A stretch of 60,204 nucleotides of DNA from a candidate division KSB1 bacterium (GTDB taxonomy: Bacteria; Zhuqueibacterota; Zhuqueibacteria; Oleimicrobiales; Geothermoviventaceae), in the NCBI GenBank assembly GCA_034506315.1, contig JAPDPT010000014.1:1-60204 (forward strand), written 5' to 3'. A program made the position numbers and the translations under genes. The notes under the pieces are model-generated. The model worked only from the letters and a program-made list of their open reading frames with translations. It did no database searches and was not told where the DNA came from. Each line of letters starts with the position of its first letter. Positions within the stretch are counted from its first letter, which is position 1. Positions 8,775 to 17,320 of this stretch are shown in pieces.

Positions 8775-9860
8775 ATGGCTCTCAACATTCGGCCGAAGGA
8801 GCAATGTGAATTTGACCTGATATCTCTCGGTGAATGTATGATCCGGCTGAGTCCGCCGGGGCATCAGAGGATTGAGCTCACCCCGTACTTCGAGGCCTGG
8901 GCAGGCGGAGGCGAGTACAATGTGGCCTACGCGCTGGCTCGTCTCGGATTGCGCACGGGATGGGTGTCGCGCCTGGTCGACAATCCGCTCGGCTGGTTCA
9001 TTCGCAACCATGCCCGCGCCAGCGGCATGGACATCAGCGAGGTCGTTTGGGTTCCCTACGATGGGGTGGGCAAGAAGGATCGGATCGGATTGAACTTCAC
9101 CGAGGTCGGGATCGGCGTGCGGCCCAGCGTGACCCTCTACGACCGCGGCCACTCGGCTGCCTCGCATATGCGGCCGGGCGAGGTGGACTGGAAGCGCATC
9201 TTCCAGAAGCGCGGTGTACGCTGGTTCCACACCGGCGGGATCTTTACCGCCCTCAGCGAGACGACCGCTCAGGTGGTCAAGGAGGCGATGCAGGCCGCTC
9301 ACGAAGCCGGAACCATCGTGAGCTATGACCTCAACTTCCGCAGTAAGCTGTGGACGAGCGAGCAGGCCATCGCCACCACAAGGGAGCTGATGCCATACAT
9401 TACGGTCCTCATCGGCAACGAAGAGGATTTCCAGAAGACCCTGGGCTTCCAGGTGAAGGGGGTGGACGAGAGCCTGAAGAAGCTCCCGGTCGAAGCCTAC
9501 AAGGAGATGGTGCAGGAAGTGGTCGGTACCTATCCGCACGTGCAGGTTGTGGCAACCACCCTGCGTGAGGTGGTGAGCGGCCTGATCAACAACTGGTCGG
9601 CCATCATGTACTACGACGGAACATTCTACGAGTCCACCCGCTTTGAAGGCCTGGAGATCGAGGATCGGGTAGGCGGCGGCGATGGCTTCTGCAGCGGCAT
9701 GATCTACGGCTTCCTGAACGGCTTTGCGCCGCAGGACATCGTGAACTTCGGAGCCGCCCACGGCGCACTGCTGCAGAGCACCCGAGGCGACACGTCCATG
9801 ATCACCCTGGACGAAGTGATGCACGTAATGAAGGGCGGCACGGCCCGGATTAAGCGCTGA
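8775..9860 (+). CDS. kdgK: PfkB-family sugar kinase, probably 2-keto-3-deoxygluconate kinase
   Basis: Cytosolic ribokinase-fold enzyme, 361 residues, predicted to convert 2-keto-3-deoxy-D-gluconate (KDG) plus ATP to KDPG, the late step in uronate degradation. The N-terminal ISLGECMIRLSPPG, the substrate-binding AWAGGGEYNVAYALARLG, and SAASHMRPGEVDW followed by HTGGIF resemble KdgK proteins. The C-terminal PfkB signature EDRVGGGDGFCSG near residue 300 contains the catalytic Asp. The ATG at 8775 has GGAGGT 5 bases upstream. It is followed after 45 bases by a HAD hydrolase. A KDPG aldolase gene is not in the window. Another sugar or nucleoside substrate cannot be excluded. Confidence 0.8.
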   Translation: MALNIRPKEQCEFDLISLGECMIRLSPPGHQRIELTPYFEAWAGGGEYNVAYALARLGLRTGWVSRLVDNPLGWFIRNHARASGMDISEVVWVPYDGVGKKDRIGLNFTEVGIGVRPSVTLYDRGHSAASHMRPGEVDWKRIFQKRGVRWFHTGGIFTALSETTAQVVKEAMQAAHEAGTIVSYDLNFRSKLWTSEQAIATTRELMPYITVLIGNEEDFQKTLGFQVKGVDESLKKLPVEAYKEMVQEVVGTYPHVQVVATTLREVVSGLINNWSAIMYYDGTFYESTRFEGLEIEDRVGGGDGFCSGMIYGFLNGFAPQDIVNFGAAHGALLQSTRGDTSMITLDEVMHVMKGGTARIKR

Positions 9861-9905
9861 GCCTATCCCTTCGCCCATCCGGCAACCGGCAAAGGAGTGG
9901 AGGCA

Positions 9906-10796
9906 ATGGCAGGATATGACCAGAGTATCCTCAGGGATTTCCAACCGAAACACGAGTTCTTCGTCGGCATCGATTCGGACGGCTGCGTGTTCGACTCCAT
10001 GGAGATCAAGCATAAGGAGTGCTTCATCCCCAACATCATCAAGTACTGGGACCTTCAGCCGGTGTCGAAGTACGCGCGCGAGGCAGCGGAGTTTGTGAAC
10101 CTCTATTCCAAGTGGCGCGGGGCAAACCGCTTCCCCGCGCTCCTCATGGTCTTCGACCTCCTCCGCGAAAGGCCCGAGGTGCAGCGCCGCGGCGTGAAGA
10201 TCCCCGAAGCGAAAGCGCTGCGCGAGTACGTGGAGTCGGGCGTCCCCCAAAGCAACGCCACACTCCGGGAGTGGGTGGAGCGAACCAATGATCCTACGCT
10301 GAAGCGCACCCTCGAGTGGAGCGAGGCGGTAAACCGGACCATTGCGGACATCGTGAAAGGGGTACCGCCCTTCCCGTTCGTGCGGGAAAGCCTCGCCAAG
10401 TTGTCACAAAAGGCGGACATCATCATCGTCTCCCAAACGCCCACCGAGGCCCTGGTGCGCGAATGGGAGGAACACGACATCGCCCAATACGCGGCCATCA
10501 TCGCCGGCCAGGAATTGGGGAGCAAGACCGAGCACATCCGCCTGGCCGCGGGCGGAAAGTACCCGCCGGACAGGATGCTGATGATCGGCGACGCCCCCGG
10601 CGACTTGAAGGCAGCCAAGGCCAATAACGCCCTCTTCTACCCCATTAATCCGGGGCACGAGGAGGAGTCTTGGCAGCGCTTCTACGAGGAGGCGATCGAC
10701 CGCTTCTTCGAGGGAACCTACGCGGGCGAATACGAGAAGCGGCTGATCGAGGAGTTCGAGAAGCTCCTGCCCGACACGCCGCCCTGGAAACACTAA
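9906..10796 (+). CDS. HAD-superfamily hydrolase
   Basis: Predicted cytosolic phosphatase, 296 residues. HAD motif I is GIDSDGCVFDS near residue 20 (nucleophile Asp in DxDG), motif II is the Ser/Thr in IIIVSQTP, and motif IV is MLMIGDAPGDLKAAK near residue 220. A long helical cap insert lies between motifs I and II. The ATG at 9906 has AAAGGAG 8 bases upstream; a GTG at 9897 is an alternative adding three residues. It lies 45 bases after the KDG kinase gene and before a terminator, so the pair is probably co-transcribed. The substrate is unknown; a sugar-acid phosphate is possible given the neighbour. Confidence 0.8.
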   Translation: MAGYDQSILRDFQPKHEFFVGIDSDGCVFDSMEIKHKECFIPNIIKYWDLQPVSKYAREAAEFVNLYSKWRGANRFPALLMVFDLLRERPEVQRRGVKIPEAKALREYVESGVPQSNATLREWVERTNDPTLKRTLEWSEAVNRTIADIVKGVPPFPFVRESLAKLSQKADIIIVSQTPTEALVREWEEHDIAQYAAIIAGQELGSKTEHIRLAAGGKYPPDRMLMIGDAPGDLKAAKANNALFYPINPGHEEESWQRFYEEAIDRFFEGTYAGEYEKRLIEEFEKLLPDTPPWKH

Positions 10797-10825
10797 GCCA
10801 CGGCAGAAGACGACGCTAAGAGAAG

Positions 10826-10852
10826 GCGCCCCGCAGGGGCGCTTTCGCTTTT
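10826..10852 (+). terminator. Terminator after the kdgK-HAD pair
   Basis: A 7-bp G+C stem (gcgcccc / ggggcgc, 3-base loop) is followed by tttcgctttt, 30 bases after the HAD gene stop. Confidence 0.75.
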
Positions 10853-10901
10853 GCGTCCAGAGAGGTGAGCGCGCTCTTCCCGAAAAAGCAGGGTTTGGGC
10901 C

Positions 10902-12575
10902 ATGGCGGGTATCACACGGAGGCACTTCCTCCAAGAGAGCGTTCGTGCTCTGGCAGGTGCACCGTTCGTCTTCGGGTCTCGACGTCCCGGGTTCGACCTG
11001 CTGATTCTCGGTGCACTCGTGTACGACGGCACGGGAGGCGACCCTTTTCCTGCCGACGTGGGCATCCGTGCGGGCAAGGTCGCGGCCATCGGAAATCTGG
11101 CGGCGTCTCGAGCCAGGGAGGTGATCGAAGCCAAGGGTTTGGCGCTGGCTCCCGGCTTCGTGGATGTGCACGCTCACACCGACATCGAGCTTCTGGTGGA
11201 TGGCCGCGCCCAGAGTAAAGTCCAGCAGGGGGTGACTACGGAAATCTCCGGAAATTGCGGAGAGTCCCCTTTTCCGCTCCTGGGCGAAAGCGGGGAGGAA
11301 CAGAAGGCCCGGTGGAAAAACCGTTACGGGATCGAGGCCGAGTGGAAAACCGCCGGGGGCTTTCTGAACGCGGTGGAGCGAGCCGGAATTTCCCTGAACT
11401 ACGCGACGCTTGTGGGCCATGGCACCCTTCGCGCCTCGGCCATGGGGCTCGAAAACCGCCCGCCCAGCGAGCGTGAGCTCGCTCGGATGGAAGTTCTCCT
11501 GGCCGAAGCCCTGAACGAGGGTGTCTTGGGGCTTTCGACGGGATTAGAGTACGCTCCCGGCGCGTTTGCAGACCGGGAGGAACTTGTCCGGCTCGTGCAG
11601 AAGGTCTCCAGCGCGGGCGCCATTTACGCCACTCACATGCGGAACGAAGACGTGCACCTCCTGGAAGCTGTGGACGAGGCCCTCGACGTAGCGCGCCGGA
11701 CGGGCTGCTCGCTCCAGATCTCTCACTTCAAGGCCTCTCAGCCGAGAAACTGGCCCCTTCAGGAGGCAGCGCTGGAAAAAATTCGGAAGGCCTCTGCGGA
11801 AGGGCTGAAGGTACACATCGACTGTTACCCTTACACCGCCTTCGGCACCACGGCACAGGTCCTCTTCCCAATCTGGGCTCGGGAGGGAGGTGGCGCAGCC
11901 TTCGTGCAGCGCTTGCGAGACGATGGGCTCTGGCCGCAGATGGCCGCCTTTGCCGAGGACAAAGTGGGTAACCTCGGCGGTTGGCAGAACCTGCTCCTTT
12001 CACGGATCGGAGATAGCCGTCGCAGCCACTGGCAGGGCAGGCGACTGGACGAGCTGGCTCGAGAGCAAGGGGTGGAGCCCCTTGCCCTGTTGAGAGACCT
12101 TCTTGTCGCGAGCGGAGGTGAGGTGTCTATCGTGGCCTTCGCCATGTCGGAGAGCAATCTGGAGAAAGCGCTCGCCTTCCCGCTGACCATGGTTGGCTCC
12201 GACGGCAACGCTGTGAGCCCTGAGGGCCCCCTGGGGCAGGGTCACCCGCACCCGCGCTACTACGGCACCTTTCCACGTGTGCTGGGTCTGTATGTCCGCC
12301 AGCGTAAGGTCCTCACCCTCCAGGAGGCCATTCACAAGATGACCGGTCTACCCGCGCGGAAGTTCGGCCTCCGCCGGCGGGGCCTGATTCGAGAAGGATA
12401 CTTCGCTGATCTGGTGATCTTCGATCCAGACACCGTTGCCGATCGCGCGACCTTCGAAGAGCCGCACCGTTTCCCCGAAGGGATCGCGCTGGTAGTGGTG
12501 AACGGGATCGTTGTGGTACGCGAGGGCGAGCACACAGGGGCAAAGCCTGGCAGGGTGTTGCGTCGGTTCTCGTGA
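10902..12575 (+). CDS. N-acyl-D-amino-acid deacylase family amidohydrolase, Tat signal
   Basis: Metal-dependent amidohydrolase, 557 residues, of the D-aminoacylase/N-acyl-D-glutamate deacylase group. The N-terminus ITRRHFLQESVRALAG is a twin-arginine signal, so export is likely. Metal-site motifs are visible: FVDVHAHTDIE near residue 88, the bridging-Cys motif SGNCGES near 122, YATHMRNEDVHLLEAV near 244 and SLQISHFKAS near 270 with His ligands, and the late Asp in MVGSDGNAV. Known relatives release D-amino acids from N-acyl forms. The radical SAM gene follows 18 bases after its stop, so the two are probably co-transcribed. Confidence 0.85.
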   Translation: MAGITRRHFLQESVRALAGAPFVFGSRRPGFDLLILGALVYDGTGGDPFPADVGIRAGKVAAIGNLAASRAREVIEAKGLALAPGFVDVHAHTDIELLVDGRAQSKVQQGVTTEISGNCGESPFPLLGESGEEQKARWKNRYGIEAEWKTAGGFLNAVERAGISLNYATLVGHGTLRASAMGLENRPPSERELARMEVLLAEALNEGVLGLSTGLEYAPGAFADREELVRLVQKVSSAGAIYATHMRNEDVHLLEAVDEALDVARRTGCSLQISHFKASQPRNWPLQEAALEKIRKASAEGLKVHIDCYPYTAFGTTAQVLFPIWAREGGGAAFVQRLRDDGLWPQMAAFAEDKVGNLGGWQNLLLSRIGDSRRSHWQGRRLDELAREQGVEPLALLRDLLVASGGEVSIVAFAMSESNLEKALAFPLTMVGSDGNAVSPEGPLGQGHPHPRYYGTFPRVLGLYVRQRKVLTLQEAIHKMTGLPARKFGLRRRGLIREGYFADLVIFDPDTVADRATFEEPHRFPEGIALVVVNGIVVVREGEHTGAKPGRVLRRFS

Positions 12576-12593
12576 GCCCCGGAGCCGATCGAG

Positions 12594-14078
12594 GTGAAAC
12601 GTTTTCTTCTGATCAATCCGTGGATCGCCGACTTTGCGGCGTACGATTTCTGGGTGAAGCCCGTCGGACTCCTCTGCCTGGCAGAGCTTCTGCGGCAGTC
12701 CGGTCCCGAGGTCATCCTACTTGACTGTCTGGATCGCCACGACCCCGGATGGCTCCAGTGGCTGGGCCGGAGCGCCGCGCGCGAGCGCTGGGACGGCACG
12801 GGAAAGTTCCACCGTGAGCCAATCCCAAAGCCTCCCTTGCTGGGGGATGTGCCACGGCGCTACTGCCGCTACGGCTGGTCGGTAGAGTATTTCCGGGCGC
12901 GTCTGGCCGGGCTGGCCAGGCCCGACGCTGTGCTCGTGACTTCCCATATGACCTACTGGTACCCCGGCGTCCAGGAGGCGGTGCGGGAAGTACGCCGCCG
13001 ATGGCCCGGGGTGCCGGTGATCCTCGGGGGGATCTACGCGACCCTGTGCCGGGAGCACGCAGCGAAACACAGCGCTGCGGATTTGGTTGTCGGGGCGCCG
13101 CTGACGGGAGATTCCCTCCGGGCATTGTGGGAGTGGCTGGGTCTAACCGAGTCGCCTCCCGACGACTGGTTTCCCTCGCTCGAGCGGCTGCCGTACGATC
13201 TCTACCCCAACCTCCGATCGGCCGCGATCCTTACGGGCCTCGGCTGCCCTTTCCGCTGCACGTTCTGCGCCTCCTATCTCCTGCACCCGGTCTTCGTGCG
13301 GAGGGAGCCCGCCGCGGTCGCCAGGGAGATCGCCCATTTGCACAAAGCTCGCGGCGTGCTCCACTTCGCCTTTTTCGACGACGCCTTGCTCCTCGGCGCA
13401 ACCCGGCATTTTCTGAGGCTCTGCGAAGAGATTCTCCTGCAGGGGGTTCGGGCCTACTTTCACACCCCCAACGGCCTCCACGTGCGGGAGGTCTCCCGAG
13501 AGGTGGCCGAGGCGATGGCTGCCACGGGCTTCCGGACGATTCGACTGAGCTACGAGACCAGCAATCCCCAGCGCCAGCAGGAGATGGCGGCGAAGGTCAG
13601 CGATGGGGATCTGGCCGCCGCCTTGGACCATCTCGAGCAGGCCGGCTATTCGCGGAGCGAAATCGGGGTCTACGTTCTGGGAGGGCTCCCGGGCCAGGAG
13701 CTTGCGGAGGTAATTGACTCGCTCCTGACGGTGGCCGGGCTGGGGGCACGCTCCAGCCTGGCCATCTTTTCTCCCATCCCGGGCACGCGGGAGTTCGCCA
13801 AGGCCGTGGAAATGGGTCTGCTGCCAGCCAACCCCGATCCGCTTCTGACCAACGACACCCGTGTTCCCCTTCGCTCTGAGCAGTTCAACCCGGCCACGGT
13901 GCAGAAGCTGCGGCATCTGGTCAAATGGCTCAATCAGCAGGTGGAGCGCCGAAATTTCCGTTTTCCGGATCGGGACGCCCTGGTCCATTGGGTGTTGGAC
14001 CCGGGAGCGAGGACGATGCCGACGGGGGGCCAAGAGGCAGTCGATTGGGTCGGATCGGACCGCTCTCTTTCCCCGTGA
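12594..14078 (+). CDS. B12-binding-domain radical SAM protein
   Basis: 494 residues with a GTG start. Residues 1-170 look like a cobalamin-binding-type Rossmann domain (PVGLLCLAELLRQSG, VILGGIYATLCREHA). The radical SAM cluster motif is GCPFRCTFC with C218, C222 and C225, followed by a TIM-barrel core. The FxxFFDD-type segment HFAFFDDALLLG and the ELP-like repeat GYSRSEIGVYVLGGLPGQ fit the B12-radical SAM group. Reactions in this group include methylations and ring changes, and the sequence does not reveal which one applies here. It may act on a product related to the deacylase upstream, but that is only proximity. Confidence 0.85.
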   Translation: MKRFLLINPWIADFAAYDFWVKPVGLLCLAELLRQSGPEVILLDCLDRHDPGWLQWLGRSAARERWDGTGKFHREPIPKPPLLGDVPRRYCRYGWSVEYFRARLAGLARPDAVLVTSHMTYWYPGVQEAVREVRRRWPGVPVILGGIYATLCREHAAKHSAADLVVGAPLTGDSLRALWEWLGLTESPPDDWFPSLERLPYDLYPNLRSAAILTGLGCPFRCTFCASYLLHPVFVRREPAAVAREIAHLHKARGVLHFAFFDDALLLGATRHFLRLCEEILLQGVRAYFHTPNGLHVREVSREVAEAMAATGFRTIRLSYETSNPQRQQEMAAKVSDGDLAAALDHLEQAGYSRSEIGVYVLGGLPGQELAEVIDSLLTVAGLGARSSLAIFSPIPGTREFAKAVEMGLLPANPDPLLTNDTRVPLRSEQFNPATVQKLRHLVKWLNQQVERRNFRFPDRDALVHWVLDPGARTMPTGGQEAVDWVGSDRSLSP

Positions 14079-14195
14079 GCGCGGCGGAAAGATTGGCGCT
14101 TGTGATTCCGCTCGGGATGCCTAAATTCCATTGGCTGGGTGGAGCCGATCCTTTTCCTCATTGCGGTCTATCCCCGAATTCTCCGGGAGCGGGGT

Positions 14196-16304
14196 GTGTC
14201 GAAGGACAGCAGCAAGTGGAGAGGCCTCGGAGTCCTGGCGCTGGTGCTGATCGTCGCGGGCACCGCTCAAGGGGGATGGACTTGGTGCCCGGATAGCCTT
14301 CTCCAGCGCGCAAGGGAACGCGCCGAGAGGTTTCCGTGGGCCCACAGGATCGTGGAGAACGTCCTCAGCGATGCTCAGGACTGGCTGAAGTCCCCTCCTC
14401 AGCTACCCGAGGTCCCCGTGGGCTATTTTCACGACTACTACTGCCCGCACCACGCCGTGCAGCTTCATTTCGATCCGCGTGAAGCACACCGACACGTCTG
14501 CCCCGTGGACGGCTCTGTATTTGTGGGCCAAAAGTACGACGAAGCGTGGGCCTATCTCGTCCATTTTCGCTCTGCGCAGCGATTGCCCAACCTCGCCCTG
14601 GCCTACGTGTTCACAGGCAACCGTTCCTTTGCCGAAGCGGCGCTGGACTGGCTTCGGCAAATCCGCGACCGATACCGACAGCTTCCGCTCCACGGCACCC
14701 ACGCTGGCCGTGGAAGGCTGATGGGACAGTCGCTCGACGAAGCCGTATGGGCCGTTTTCGCCACCCGCGCCTACGCCCTGCTGCGCGCCCAAGGAGCAAT
14801 TACCGATGCTGAACACCGGAGCTTTGCCCGCCGGCTCTGGAACCCGATGTACGAGCTCCTGGCTCGGGAACCGCAGTTCAGGGGGAGGATCCACAATATC
14901 GCGTGCTGGCATCTGGCCGCTATGGCGGCGATCGCTGCTGTAATGGAGGATCGAAACCGCCTCCGCCAGGCCATTGAAGATCCGTCCTGGGGGCTAAGAG
15001 CCCAGGCGGCACGCGGGGTAGACGGCGACGGCCTATGGTTCGAGGGTTCCCTCGGGTACCACTTCTACGCCCTCGAGGCCCTCTTGAACGGAGCCTGGGT
15101 CGCCAAATGCGAGGGGCTTCCGCTGGGAGATACTCAACAGACCCTGGTGAAAATGCTGAGTCTCCCTCTGAGGCTGGCCGACGCAAGCGGCAACCTCCCC
15201 TCCCTCAATGACGGGTGGCCGGACCAGCGGCTGGACGCGCACGCGGAGCTGTACGAATGGGCCACCGCCATCTTCCCGGAGCAGGGCTTGGACACCCTCT
15301 GGGCGCCGTTTTCCTCTCCCCGCGTCGCGGTGGAGGCACTTCTCTTCGGGCCCGAAGCGTTCCGACCCAGGCCCGCGCGATGGGCGAGCCAGCTCCTCCG
15401 GCACACAGGGCTCGCCCTCTTGAGAGAAGAGGATCTTCTGGCTCTCCTCGATTTCGGGCCCCACGGCGGGGGGCACGGTCACCTGGATAAGTTGCAGCTT
15501 CTCCTCAACTGGCGCGGGCGCTGGCTCGCGCCGGACTTTGGGACAGCCGGCTACGGCATTCCGGCCTATCGGGAATGGTTCACGAGGACGGCCAGCCACA
15601 ACGCGGTGAGCGTGGACGGGCACAGCCAGAGTCCGGCATCGGGCGAGCTTCTCTCCTTTGGCCGCGCCGGCCGATGGCAGTTCGTGCGCGCCCGTTGCCG
15701 CAAAGCCTTCTCGGGCGTAGATCTGGACCGAGTGGTCGGAGTGGCCCCGGGCCAGATCGTCGTCGTGGACTGGATCCGGAGCCGGAAACGGCACGCGTAC
15801 GATTGGCACTTCCGGGCCGACGGGGAGGCTGGCTTTTCATTGCCTCGCGAGCTGTTCCGGCCATGCCAGCTGACCGGGGAAGGCTACGAGTATTACCAGC
15901 AGCTCCGCTACGCCGTAAGCCCGGCTACCTGGAACGTCACCTGGCAGGCAGGCGATGTCCTCCTGACCCTCTTCTGGTACGGCTCGGCTGGGGACACTCT
16001 CTTCTTAGGTGAAGAACCGGGGATCCCGATGCATCGGAAATACTCCTTCGCCCTGGTAAGAAGATGGGCAGAATCTACCGTTTTCGCCGCGGCTTTCGCC
16101 GTGAATCAGGCTCCTCCGGCGAAGGTTGAGGTCGTGCACGGGCACCCGGAAGAGCCCCAGATCGTGGTAGAGATCGCCTCGGGCCCGGAGGTCGGGAGGC
16201 TTTACTTGGCGGTCCCAGGCCAGCCGGTACGGGCGAGTACGATCACTCTCGAGGCCGATACGGCATTCGAGGACGCAACGGGAATCGTTGCGCTGTACCC
16301 GTGA
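14196..16304 (+). CDS. Heparinase II/III-family polysaccharide lyase, exported
   Basis: Predicted uronate-polysaccharide lyase, 702 residues from the GTG at 14196. That start has CGGGAG upstream and is followed by a signal peptide (KWRGLGVLALVLIVAGTAQG). An upstream GTG at 14139 would add 19 residues. The first ~370 residues form the alpha/alpha toroid, with DAEHRSFARRLW and NIACWHLAAMAA. The C-terminal beta-sandwich has GGGHGHLDKLQLLLNWRG, APDFGTAGYG and TASHNAVSVDG, the hallmark of the PL12/15/17/21 fold. Such enzymes cleave heparin, alginate or ulvan-type chains by beta-elimination, giving unsaturated uronates. The substrate is not decided by sequence. It opens the sugar-acid locus. Confidence 0.87.
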   Translation: MSKDSSKWRGLGVLALVLIVAGTAQGGWTWCPDSLLQRARERAERFPWAHRIVENVLSDAQDWLKSPPQLPEVPVGYFHDYYCPHHAVQLHFDPREAHRHVCPVDGSVFVGQKYDEAWAYLVHFRSAQRLPNLALAYVFTGNRSFAEAALDWLRQIRDRYRQLPLHGTHAGRGRLMGQSLDEAVWAVFATRAYALLRAQGAITDAEHRSFARRLWNPMYELLAREPQFRGRIHNIACWHLAAMAAIAAVMEDRNRLRQAIEDPSWGLRAQAARGVDGDGLWFEGSLGYHFYALEALLNGAWVAKCEGLPLGDTQQTLVKMLSLPLRLADASGNLPSLNDGWPDQRLDAHAELYEWATAIFPEQGLDTLWAPFSSPRVAVEALLFGPEAFRPRPARWASQLLRHTGLALLREEDLLALLDFGPHGGGHGHLDKLQLLLNWRGRWLAPDFGTAGYGIPAYREWFTRTASHNAVSVDGHSQSPASGELLSFGRAGRWQFVRARCRKAFSGVDLDRVVGVAPGQIVVVDWIRSRKRHAYDWHFRADGEAGFSLPRELFRPCQLTGEGYEYYQQLRYAVSPATWNVTWQAGDVLLTLFWYGSAGDTLFLGEEPGIPMHRKYSFALVRRWAESTVFAAAFAVNQAPPAKVEVVHGHPEEPQIVVEIASGPEVGRLYLAVPGQPVRASTITLEADTAFEDATGIVALYP

Positions 16305-16476
16305 GGTATCCCAGTCGTTAGGCTTCGGGTTCGGCCGCGGGCCACGGAGCGACAGAAGGGCAAGCGCACCGGGAAGGGAAGAAGAAAGAACGCTGCCGGA
16401 ACCGAGGCGGAAGACGGCACAGGCGATCATTCCCTGGATGAAGGCGAGGTAACGGCACCGGACGGAGGAGGGAGAA

Positions 16477-17268
16477 GTGGATCTCGGGCTGGAAGGGAAG
16501 GTGGCCCTGGTGGCTGCGGCCAGCAAGGGACTGGGCCGAGCAGCGGCTGAGGCTCTGGCGCGCGAGGGTTGCAACGTGGCGATCTGCTCACGCGACGCGG
16601 CCCGCGTCAAGGAGGCAGCCGATGCGATCCGCAGCCGGACCGGACGCGACGTGCTTCCCGTCGTGGCCGACTTGACCCGCACGGAGGATGTCGAGCGTTT
16701 CGTCCAGGCGGCCGTTTCGCGCTTCGGCAGGTTACACATTGTTGTCTCGAATGCCGGCGGACCTCCTGCGGGCACGTTCGACGACCTCACAGAAGAACAG
16801 TGGCAACAGGCGATTCCCCAGACCCTTCTCAGCGCCGTTCGGCTTGTGCGCTTTTCCCTCCCGCACCTGAGGGCCTCCGGTTGGGGACGGATTATCTTCC
16901 TCACGTCGATGACCGTCAAGCAGCCCATCGACAATCTCGTCACATCCAATGTGCTGCGCCCCGCGGTCGTGGGGCTGGCCAAATCCCTGGCCCTCCAGCT
17001 GGCCCCGGAGAACATTACGGTGAACGCCATCGCGCAGGGCTACTTCCTGACCGAGCGCCTCCAGGAGCTGGCCCAGGAGAACGCACGGCGCGAGAACGTA
17101 GGAGCAGAGGCGATCTACAGACGCTGGGAGGAAAACATTCCCGCCAAGAGACTTGGCAGACCGGAAGAGCTGGGGGATCTGGTCGCTTTTCTCGCTTCGG
17201 AGCGGGCTGGCTACATTACCGGCACCACGATCTCAATTGACGGCGGGTTCGTGCGGAGCTTGTTGTGA
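16477..17268 (+). CDS. SDR-family protein lacking the YxxxK catalytic pair
   Basis: 263 residues, GTG start after GGAGGAGGGAGAA. The Rossmann motif is AAASKGLGRA instead of TGxxxGIG, and the NNAG motif is SNAGG. The Ser of the active site is in FLTSMTVKQ, but the position 13 residues later is Ser and the Lys position is Arg (SNVLR instead of YxxxK). This matches a known subgroup of beta-ketoacyl-reductase-like SDRs with an imperfect tetrad. The C-terminus ITGTTISIDGGFVRSLL is typical. Between a lyase and a sugar isomerase it might act on an unsaturated uronate or keto-sugar, but the missing Tyr makes the usual mechanism doubtful. Confidence 0.85.
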   Translation: MDLGLEGKVALVAAASKGLGRAAAEALAREGCNVAICSRDAARVKEAADAIRSRTGRDVLPVVADLTRTEDVERFVQAAVSRFGRLHIVVSNAGGPPAGTFDDLTEEQWQQAIPQTLLSAVRLVRFSLPHLRASGWGRIIFLTSMTVKQPIDNLVTSNVLRPAVVGLAKSLALQLAPENITVNAIAQGYFLTERLQELAQENARRENVGAEAIYRRWEENIPAKRLGRPEELGDLVAFLASERAGYITGTTISIDGGFVRSLL

Positions 17269-17320
17269 CGGCCGAGACGAGTTTCTCCGACGAACGCTGG
17301 CTTAACAGGGAGGTGAGAAG

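Noticed and set aside
8412-10250. 612-residue open frame on the minus strand opposite kdgK and the HAD gene
   Set aside because: Long antisense frames are expected in GC-rich DNA. Both plus-strand genes have recognised catalytic motifs and ribosome sites; the minus frame has no domain.
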